A DNA stretch of 64,000 nucleotides from Trochalopteron elliotii. Its lineage: Eukaryota > Chordata > Aves > Passeriformes > Leiothrichidae. The notes under the pieces were generated by a model, which worked only from the letters and a program-made list of their open reading frames with translations, was not told the DNA's origin and did not search any database. The translations under genes were made by a program, and so were the position numbers. Shown one piece after another: positions 13,912 through 22,660 of this stretch. The DNA is taken from contig JANPWX010000034.1 of the NCBI GenBank assembly GCA_024734555.1, positions 737,928 to 801,927 of the forward strand, given 5' to 3'. The stretch's first letter is position 1. Each line of letters begins with the position of its first letter.

Positions 13912-14007
13912 AGTTGAGTACCCAGAGAGCTGAGAGGACTGGCTGCTTTCTGCTGGAAGTTACTGAGTCGGCCCAAAATGAGGACCTATCAGTTACTAAT
14001 TACAAAG
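13912..14007 (+). other. Exon-like segment, status unknown
   Basis: A good pyrimidine tract ends in CTCCCTGCAG at 13,911, and a consensus-like donor GTAAGAG starts at 14,008. The 96 bases between are open in one frame, giving 31 whole codons (first residues LSTQRAERTG) with two leading and one trailing base, so the length is a multiple of three. The peptide is not one I recognise. It lies 8.5 kb upstream of the CpG island on the same strand, so it could be an exon of a different gene, an alternative upstream exon, a lncRNA exon, or chance. Short open segments flanked by splice-like signals are common in non-coding DNA. Confidence 0.25.
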
Positions 14008-17000
14008 GTAAGAGTTACTTTCTTTTTATTCTATCAAGGGTATTCAGTAGAAAATACTCTGATTGCATGGCCAGCATAACTTTGAGGATTCATGTTAACT
14101 ACCTTGTGCCTTCATATGTTAATTCATACCTATCTAGGAATATTACAACTATAACCTCTTCATCAGTAACAGAACACAATCAATTAATAATTTTGGTTGT
14201 TTGTTTTGCCATCTGTTTTCAACACATGGAAGTTCTCCTTGAGCCATTCCTTTTCTTTTAACCCATTTTTTACCTTCAGTGTATCTAGTGAGCTTGCACA
14301 TTACCTTGTAATTTTTCATTGAAAGACTCTAGACTCCAGTCTTTGCATAATAAGACGTAATCAAAATTTTAATTGAGAATAAAATAATAATGAAGCTACA
14401 CTGAATAACATTAACTATTTTTGGGAACTCTTTGGATTCATTCTGGGGACCACGTTTATGTTCTAGGACCATTTCTAGATATTTGTTGCTTCTCAAGCTC
14501 TTTTGATAAGATTTTAGACCCTCTTCTTAAGAAAAATGACAAAAATAAAATGATTTTGAGGTATTTTGAAACAAAAGTTCTTCCTGACATGAAATTCTGT
14601 TATTTTCACCATTTCCTAACACTGTTAGTCAGATTCTCCTGGCTTTAGAATCTGATTCCATGAAAGAATGTTAAATCTGCACTTGCTAGGTTATCAATAT
14701 ATACTTATTTCATAATTACATCAATGCTATGGTAATGTACAATCTGCAGTCTTTAACTGGATATATCCATCACCATTCATGTCTCAGAATGGTTTGCCAA
14801 TAATCATGACCCTTGGTACCTTTATCACTGCACATCTGAGGATCCCTCCTTGTACAGCTCATTTTCTGCCAAAGCAGGAGCAGTATATTGGGAACTGTGT
14901 TGGCCTCTTCCCATGGAAGTGGTCTGTTGACAGGCATTGAAAAGACTGAGGAGCAACTGTAGTTTAGTTTTCAGAGAGCCCAGGCATGCAGGGAAGCCAG
15001 GATCTAACATTTCCATCCTCTTGGCACAGGTCTGAGCTGCAGACCTCAGATGGTACAGCAAGGCTTTTAGGAAAACTCTTATCTCTCAGACAGAGCAGCC
15101 ATGACCAGACTTCCTACTGGCAATGATCCCTGACTGGTGTTAATTCCTGAACCATGCCTTGGCAGTGTCTTGGAGAGCTGCAGGCAGCCTGAGCCAAAGC
15201 TCTGCAGGGACTGTGAACAGTTTAACCATCAGGACAGTTCCAGGACAGTGCTCAGGCCTGTGTCCTGGTGCTCTGCTTTGCTGGTGGAGATGACAGCTCT
15301 GAGCCAGCTTTCCTACATGTCACCTTCTGTCCTGGGGAGATGTCATCTTGGAGCTGCATGAATTCACACTAAACACCTGCTCATCATGCTTGCCTGTGCC
15401 CATCACACGTGGAGAAGCATAAAAACAAATCCTGCAGCACCTCAATTACACAGAGTAGATACCTGGGATCAAAACCAGATGTTGGCATTGTAGCAAACAA
15501 GCCTAGTTTAGAAAGACTGTGCTCTCAGTACAGGAGAAATACACTTTATTTATGAAAACAAGGAGGAGTTGCCATTCACCTCTCATGCTTTTGGGATGCT
15601 TGGTTCTTGTTGCACAAGTTGTGATATCCACAGGTCCTGGGTACCAAGGTGTGTGGCCAAGCAAAGTTTCAGTGCATTCTGATGCTTTGGAAGCCAAAGG
15701 AGGTTTCATATCATTCTGCTCTTTCTTCCTGTTTTTATTCAGTCCTCTGTCTCATCCATAAACTATCACCTTCTCATTGATTCTTCATACATAATGGGAT
15801 TTCTGGGGCTCTTTTGTTATTAGTTAATACCATGTGAGAGAATGTTTGGATTGTTTTACAGTTGTTGCAATTTTGCCCTCCATAAAGGGAATCTTGCCAC
15901 TGGCCTTGGCTGGAGGTCAGATGGAGGACACTGCTACAGGTGTGTTCTGGGACACTGTGCCACCAGTACCTTGCAGCACAACAAATTTGAAGCCAAATAT
16001 GCAAAATTTATTTTCTTTGAGTTCTTACAGACCATCCTGGAATTGACTACTTATGATTGCTTTGGAAACCTCACCTCTTTTTGCACCAAGCACTAACTGA
16101 CTGATGTTTTGGGGCAGTCTCACCCCCTTCACTCCAGAAGGAAAGTGTTGTTCCTGCTCACTGTCCTGTCTGAAGCCAAGCACACTCCATGCCAAGGCAT
16201 AAATTCTGATATTATCACACAGAGAAGGCTCACAGAAAGTGTGTTTGTAATTCTTCAGCTCTTTGAATTCTTCCCAGTGAACCGGGAAGAACATGGAAGT
16301 ACTTTCAGATTCGTGCTGCTGAAAACACTTTTTGTTCCTATGCCCACACATACCTGGTAGAACCATGTCTCTGCCTCCTTGAAACATTCTTTTAGCTAAT
16401 GTACTGCATTATGCATATTGTTGGAAAAGAAAATGAAAAGCAGACTCCTCTTGAATTCTGTCTGTAATTCTCTGTGTTAATTTGCACAACTGACAAAAAT
16501 CACTCAATATGGGAAGTGAATCTTTTCTCACTGGTTTTGCATATAATCTGTTATATTAAATTTTGATTGAGGTTATCTGTCTAACTTGTAGGCCTATATA
16601 TGCAAATCAAAAGCTCCAAGTATTGTATTTGGCTAACAGCCAGAAATTCTGACTCACAATCAGTAGAAAACACAAAAGAAATTTTCCTGTATCAGTAAGG
16701 AAGAAATTAGCTACATTAAAAAGTCTTTGTCATTTCTTCTATGACTCTTCAGTACTAAGAAAACTTAGTTTCTGAACAGCATCATTCCAGTTAATGGAAA
16801 ATTTTTAATATATAGAAACCAACATTAAGAAATAATGTCTCATAAGGTACTTTGATCTTTGGAAGGCTCCTCCTGGCTCTCAGAACCAACAGAGGTTGTG
16901 TGAACTTTGAAAAGTCAGTCTCAAGGTCTTTTATCAAGCTGTTGTGGTTCAAACAAGAAAATTTTCATGTTGGTACCTAGTAAGGTCTCCCAGATGCTTT

Positions 17001-19388
17001 CCAGCAGAGATGACAAAGAGTATTACTCTTATTTTACTCTTACAGTGTAGTGATACAAATGAGAAATAGAACTTACCTGTCTACACAGTCTATAGAACAG
17101 TGCTGGCACCAATGTGACCACACAACGGGGTTCAGGTCACAGCACCATCCACACATCTGATTTCCTGTGCCTGCATTTCCTGTGGGGTCAGTGCTGTGCA
17201 GCATTAGGGCAACCTCGTGGGGATTGTGGTTCTGGAGCTGTGAAGATGGGACACAGTGAGACAAGCACTGCAGCTGCCAAACAGGGAGCCTCTTGCCAAC
17301 CCTGGCACCAGTGCCCCTGCTGTGGCCTTCTGTGTACCAAACAGCCCCATTCCTACTTGTTTTAAATGAAGACTTCCAAACTTTTTGATACCCAGGATCA
17401 GTTGTCAAGATGGACAAGATCTGCAAGTGAAAAAGGAAGTAAACTCAAGAAAGTGCCCCTTCCCTTGGCAGTTTGAGAGAAATTAGCAGTCAGGTTAAAT
17501 TAGAGAAACAGCCTAGAAAGGTCCTATGAAACTGCTTCTCCCTCCCTTCCTCTCCTCTGCACCGTGGTCCAGGTGAAAAGACATCCCAGTGACTCAGTGG
17601 ATGAAGCAGTGCAGCAGCTCTGGAGGGAGGGACCAGCACCCAGCAGAAATGGTGTGACAGTAGGGAGGGAGCTGCAGGACAGACCGTGCTGCTGGGCTTT
17701 AGGTGACAAGAGGATCCACTGCAGTAATCACTTACATACCAGAAGGTGTCTGACAACCTGGGGAGGGAGCACAGCCACCTGTCCACACAACCCCTCTTTC
17801 AGCATAAATATTTGTCACTCTTTGCTACTGTTATGCTCCTGGAGACCTCCTGGGGACAAGAAGCTCTTCTCATTAACCTCATTACCTCACCTTGCTTCAG
17901 CCACTCAGGCTTTCCTGGCAGACTTGCAATTTCTCCTACAAATTTCCCCAAGGAAGGCAATTTTAATTGCAGTTTTGCTGCAAACAATGCAATTTAGCTG
18001 TCTACAGGAATCTCTTCATGTTGAGCCTGTATTCTACTTGACTTGAAATCTGTGCCCTGCACTGTGCTGAGTGTCAGCAGGTAGCAGGTGAGTGTGGGTG
18101 TGGGCAGACAGATGTCAGGGCTGTGTCCTCTCTGGCCTCTACAGAAGACTTGTGCAGGGACTACTGCATCCCACTACTGCATCAGGTTAATTAGATTGAA
18201 CTGGTAATTAAGTTAAAAAGCCCTATGCAGCAGGGTCGAACTCAATCTAATAAATGTGTTGAACAGAAACCAAGCAATCGACTTGAAGCGTGCTCCAAGA
18301 GCTGAGAGGCAAATTAGAGAAGAGAAAGATGGAGAACAAAATCAGAAGGATGAGAAAGGTGAAATGTGAAAAGAAAGGGACAGGCAGGGGAGAAAGTGCA
18401 GAGACCAACATGGACAAATATTAACATAAGAAAAGAATAAAGAGAAAAATAGCTATGATTAAGCATAGTCAATGCTAGGATGCTGAATACCAACAGCAGC
18501 CAGACAAGGTCTTGGGCTTCCAGATTTCAAAATGTCTTGATTTATAAGAACTTGTCTCTAAATCCTGGAAATGTTTTTAAAAGGTTTGAAAGTCCCAAAT
18601 AAGAATATATGTATACATATACGTAAGAAATAATGTGGTTGACCTGAGAAATTATAACATTTACCCTGGTATGGAATACACTCTTTATTTATGGTAGGAA
18701 ATTTAGTCACCCAAAATGAGACTTCTACAGGGTTTTGTGCCTAAAATATACCTACAGATTGCATGTGTGAAAAACCTACAATGAATGCTCACAGTGTGAT
18801 TAATATATCATCTGCAGAGAAAGAATAATAGGTTTTTTCACAGATAGCTTTTTTCTCTAATACAATATATATGATATTACCAACAACAAACTATAAAACA
18901 TTACTAAAAATTCTGGTTTTAATAAAGATTTAAAATCCAACAACAACTCACATATCTCTTCCCATTCAACCCTTTTTTTTTTTTTATTTTTTTCAGTGAA
19001 ATTTAAAGCCTTTAGAAGATCTTGCATGTGGAACCTCAGCACAGAAGTTTCCTGGTGAGGTATTTTTTCCTTACAGCAACTATAATTGATACAACCAAGG
19101 CTCAAAGCAAAGTTTTATGGCTATTTTATAAACCTAGGAATGTACTCGGGAAAATTTGTTATAGAAAAATTGACTCAACCTGTATTTAAGGATTAACTAA
19201 GACAAGTCCTGTGGCAGGGTGTAACCCAAAACGTGCTGCTTCTGCTGAGTTAATGGCAGGGCTGAGTTCTAATGGGGAGCATTCAGGTGGTGTAGAGGAG
19301 AGGCAAAGTGTAGCTGGGATGTCTGAAATGCTGTTCTGCTTTGCCCCCCTGAGGGTCCATGAAACCTAAAAGTATTTGGGTGATAAAT

Positions 19389-19542
19389 GTGATGCTCCAT
19401 CCCTGGAAATGTTCACAGCCAGGCTGGATGGAGCTCTGAGCAACGTGGTCTAGTGGAAGGTGTCCTTGCCCATGGGAAGGGGGTTGGAACCAGATAATCT
19501 TTAAGGTCTCTTCCAACTCAAACCACTCTGTGATTCTATGAT
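19389..19542 (+). repeat. CR1 LINE fragment, 3' end
   Basis: A well-preserved CR1 3' terminus: 'ctccatccctggaaatgttc', 'gccaggctggatggagctct', 'gagcaacgtggtctagtgga', 'ggtgtccttgcccatgg' and 'aaaccactctgtgattctat'. The TGTGATTCTATGATAT end is the characteristic avian CR1 tail. The copy is strongly 5'-truncated to about 150 bases and is non-coding. Confidence 0.93.
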
Positions 19543-21299
19543 ATTATTAAAAAAGTGTTTTAGTACCCATTTGTCTGTGAATTTAGTAATTTAGATGCTT
19601 ACATGCATCTGAAAACATGGTTGTTGGCAGTCAAATCGACCAAAATAACTTCAGATTTCATTAAAAGTATTTACAATGTTGTTTGTCCATATGCTGTGTA
19701 CATTTATCCAGGAAAGAGAAAAAGCAAAGAAAGATAAAAGCATGGTGTCCTAATGTCTGAAATAATTGGTGATTATTTTATAGCAGGGTCTTATTAACAC
19801 TTGATTTTACAAGGAGTCAGACTCCTGAAGTCTAGCAGCTCTAGGAGGATTTAAGCTTTGTTTTGTTGGTTGTTGTATTTTTTGTGGTTTGTTTTGTTTT
19901 GGTTTTTTTGATGTGTCTCTAATCCTCAGAGCTGCAATGAAAAGTTTAAAAATATGACTGGAGGATCAAAGGTCATATTTGAGATCTTAGAGGGTCAAAG
20001 GAAAAAAAAATAAGGATAACCTCTTATTGTGGTATTCTGAAAGTCATAAACATGCTTAAGGCAACATCCTGATGGGGGGAGGTTGATTTGTGGATTTTTT
20101 TTAGGTTTGGAAGTTTGGTCATGCTGCCTTTCTGTCACTTTCTGAAACTACAATAGCCACAATTATTCATACAAATAATCTAAAAGAAGAAGAATTAATT
20201 TAGATTGAAAATACTAAATATAGAAAATAAATTATAATATTGTGGGAAACAATTTCGCATAAACAAGGGAAAGGACTATTTACATGGTAGATTTTATTCC
20301 CCCTTGAATATTTGTTAATTTAATGAAGAATGGCCAGGAGATCTGCTTGCTTATGATAAAGCATCTACCACTGCTAAAATCCTTCTAAAGAAATTCTACC
20401 TTTTCTTCCCTAATTTTTTAACTTTCAAGACAACAGTAGCTAGAAAAAACGTTTTGACAGTTTTTTCATAGGCATGCTTATTAGTAATTATTTCATTTCT
20501 TTATTCTAGCCATTCCCATATCCCTTGGCAACAACACTTTGTCGGCAGAGTTTATATAAATGTTGGGAGAAAGCAGGTGTTACAGACCCATCTACATCCC
20601 TTCCTGACTTGGTGTCAGTGATGTTAAGCCCTCTTTAATTTCTGGGTCTGTTTCCTTCCATGAAATCCTGTAGGAACCTACAGGACAGTTGTCTATTACA
20701 CTAAAGGGGTCGTATTTTTATTTCATTCTGTATGGTTTTAGAGAAGTGGCTACAGGCTTTACACCCAACCAAGCTTTGCACCTGTTAAATACTGAGACTT
20801 CCATAAGGAGGGAAAGAAATCTGAATTCTTGTATTTCTTGATGATAACCACTGCAACCCTGTATTTTTTCAGAAGATAAGATTTTTGAGGAAAACTCTTC
20901 TCCCTTCTTTCCTCAATTGTTGTTTTATAGAATCCCCTAAGATTTGTTGGGAGTGATTACAGTGTAGGCTTTGTGAATGCATACACGCACACCTTTGAAC
21001 CCAGGGAAAAACCTGAGTTTAAGCGCTGTGATCAAAAGTCTGCATCTATAACGGGCTTGGTCTTATCCTCAAATTCAGGCAGTGTAAAAAGGTGCAGAGA
21101 TTGTCAAGGGAAGAAGAGCCACTTCTGAAACAAACCCTCGTATTTTGATGCAGAATGTATGCTTGTTTAAACCACCTGCTGTCCTAAAGAAAAGACACCT
21201 CTCTGTCCCTGCTGTCCCAGACTCTCGGCCCTGGTGGCAGCCTGGCAGCAGGGATGGCACTGCCGTGGCTTTGCTCTGAGGCAGCAGCACAGCCACAGG
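19543..21299. other. Non-coding, upstream of the CpG island
   Basis: AT-rich sequence with a T/G-rich tract at 19,857-19,910. No coding frame or named repeat is seen. If the promoter at the island is correct, this is its upstream flank. From about 21,200 the base composition begins to shift to GC. Confidence 0.6.
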
Positions 21300-22201
21300 T
21301 GATGGATGTTGGAAGCTTTTCCTTCTCTGAGACCCGGTGACGCCAAATCCACCCGCCCGCGGGGGCTGAGCCGCCTCTTTCGCTCGGCTGAATCTGCGAG
21401 CGCGTTGAAGGCTTTTTGGAGGGAGAGAGCGGAAAAATCTACGTTCAGGAGTGGACCGCGGCCCTCCTGGGCTTGGCACACGTTCCCTGTCAGCCCGGCG
21501 GAGGGAGGGCAGCCTGGGGTTTAGCCCAGCGGGAATGAAGCCTGGCGGGGCCCCCTCCTTGCCCAGCGCCATCCCGGGGCCGCAGCTGCGGCCGGGTTGG
21601 GCTGCGGGGAGCGCGGGTGGGAAGCGGCGCCTCGGGGGAAAGAAATCCCCCTCCCTTAGGGCACGGCCAGGAGAAATCCTGAGGGGGGTGAGGCGAGGAA
21701 ACAGCCTGGGAGGTCGGGAGGGAGAGGAACCGCGCCGCCTTTGGGCGTTTTTGGCAAGGTGAAACCCAGCCTTTTCGCCCACCTCCGTGCTCCGGCAGCC
21801 CGGGGAATGCAGGCGCGGCTCCAGCTCCTCTCCCCTGGCCAAGGGGCCGGCGGGGCGGCCCGGGGCGAGCGGTAGCCGGGGGAAGCGGCCGGAACTGCGG
21901 AAAAGTTACACGGTGCTCGTTTTACAGCTCCCGGGGACCCTGCCGGGGTTCTCGGGGCGCCCGGGCACCTCCTCCCGTCCTCCGTCCCTCCCTCCCCGGT
22001 CGGGCTGCCCGCGGGACTCCCCAGTCTGCCAGGAGCGTCGCCCGAGCGCCTTCCCCTTTTCGGGTTCTGTGGCCTGAGGGTGTTTTGGGGGTTGGGATTT
22101 TCTTCTATTTTTTTTTTTTTTTCCTCTCTCTCTCTCTTTCGGTGCGAGTGCGGCCGGGCTGGGCGAGGGGAAGGAAACTTTCTCCCCCCCCCTCCCCCAG
22201 G

Positions 22202-22291
22202 ATGCTCCGGATATTTTTGAAAGGGCGGAAGAGTGAGAAAGGGAGCAGCGTCTGTAAGGGCATCTCATGCTCTTGCGAAGGTCCCCCCTGA
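22202..22291 (+). other. Upstream ORF 1 in the putative 5' leader
   Basis: An ATG at 22,202 opens a 29-codon frame that ends at a TGA at 22,289-22,291, well before the main start at 22,556 and in another frame. The encoded peptide is basic in its first half. It lies directly after a splice-acceptor-like tract. If transcription begins upstream of 22,202 it would be translated before the main frame and could lower main-frame initiation. No evidence of conservation is available here. Confidence 0.45.
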
Positions 22292-22311
22292 CACCTCGCT
22301 GCTGGGATTAA
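22267..22311 (+). other. Upstream ORF 2 in the putative 5' leader
   Basis: An ATG at 22,267 opens a 14-codon frame ending at TAA 22,309-22,311 and overlapping the end of upstream ORF 1 in a different frame. It would matter only if the transcript start lies upstream of it. Confidence 0.4.
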
Positions 22312-22392
22312 AAGACCGGAGCTGGAGAAACTCCTCCCCTTCCCTCGGCTTCTCTCATTCTCCCCCCTCCTCTTACTTCCCCCTCCCCCACT

Positions 22393-22430
22393 CCCCCCCA
22401 AATTTCCTAAGGCCATTAGGAAGGGGGGGG
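22393..22430 (+). other. Predicted 5' leader hairpin with C7/G8 lower stem
   Basis: The arms TTCCTAA (22,404-22,410) and TTAGGAA (22,416-22,422) are perfect reverse complements around a five-base loop GGCCA. Immediately outside, seven Cs (22,393-22,399) face eight Gs (22,423-22,430), separated on the left by a four-base AAAT bulge. In RNA this would form a strong composite stem about 125 bases upstream of the start codon. The G8 run by itself could also take part in quadruplex or triplex structures. Pairing is read by eye, not computed. Confidence 0.5.
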
Positions 22431-22555
22431 AAAAAAAGAGAGAAAAGAGAAAATAAGGAGCCTGGAGTAACTGCGGCCCGCGGGACGGTGGGGAGAGGTG
22501 GAAGAGGAGCCTCCCTCTCCAGATCCATCGCTCAGCACCACGCTTGGGTGAAGGC

Positions 22556-22660
22556 ATGGGAAGCACTGCCATGGACAAGAAGAAAGATGCCTCCAGCAGC
22601 AGCAGCAGCAGCAGGAAAATCTCCAGCCACAAGAAACTCATGTTGCGAGTGCACATCCCC
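22556..22660 (+). CDS. First coding exon of an unrecognised gene (partial)
   Basis: ATG at 22,556 opens a 35-codon frame ending at a consensus donor GTAAGT at 22,661, phase 0. The nearest in-frame upstream stop is TAA at 22,454-22,456 and no other in-frame ATG intervenes, so this is the first possible start. A second ATG at 22,571 (residue 6) sits in an optimal GCCATGG context and may be used instead; the first also has G at -3 and +4. The peptide has a KKK patch at residues 8-10, seven serines at 13-19 (TCC then six AGC codons), a second basic stretch RKISSHKK at 20-27, and a hydrophobic strand LMLRVHIP at 28-35. The basic, serine-rich start looks like a disordered cytosolic N-terminus leading into a folded domain, perhaps a beta-rich one; that part is inference. 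There is no signal peptide. I do not recognise the family and assign no symbol. The remaining exons must lie downstream, probably beyond the window. Confidence 0.7.
22592..22614 (+). repeat. AGC trinucleotide run encoding serine
   Basis: Six consecutive AGC codons followed by AGG lie in the frame of the first coding exon and give most of a seven-serine run. Such in-frame triplet runs can vary in length between individuals and species. It is short here. Confidence 0.85.

Larger units (their letters stand above)
10903..19388. other. Non-coding stretch with one exon-like segment
   Basis: AT-rich sequence without a recognisable gene. It includes the exon-like interval 13,912-14,007, a possible old CR1 remnant near 11,540-11,720, and an 11-bp direct repeat (18,160-18,170 and 18,173-18,183). 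The open frames at 16,025-16,387 (minus, 120 codons) and 17,564-18,046 (plus, 160 codons) have no domain or composition that persuades me they are coding. Confidence 0.55.
21300..22555 (+). promoter_or_regulatory. CpG island promoter and 5' leader
   Basis: Base composition changes sharply from AT-rich flanks to a GC-rich block with dense CpG dinucleotides, for example around 21,350-21,400, 21,560-21,640 and 21,840-22,050. GGGCGG-type GC boxes are present, for example near 21,850 and 22,222. I see no obvious TATA box at a sensible place. This is the pattern of a vertebrate CpG-island promoter with dispersed start sites. The downstream half (about 22,100-22,555) is probably transcribed leader. 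It has a T15 run followed by a CT repeat (22,108-22,138), a C9/C5 tract ending in CAG (22,184-22,200), a long pyrimidine tract (about 22,335-22,399), a purine tract (22,418-22,460) and two short upstream ORFs. The exact start of transcription cannot be read from sequence. Confidence 0.8.

Noticed and set aside
17564..18046. 160-codon plus-strand open frame
   Set aside because: No recognisable domain, no splice or promoter context, and another plus-strand frame is open over the same bases.
18606..18619. Perfect palindrome ATATGTATACATAT
   Set aside because: Short self-complementary AT sequence is expected often in AT-rich DNA. There is no further support for a function.
21075..21842. 255-codon open frame on the minus strand across the CpG island
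   Set aside because: GC-rich DNA is poor in stop codons, so long frames are expected by chance. The translation is low-complexity Pro/Arg/Gly/Ser with no domain, and several other frames over the same bases are also open.
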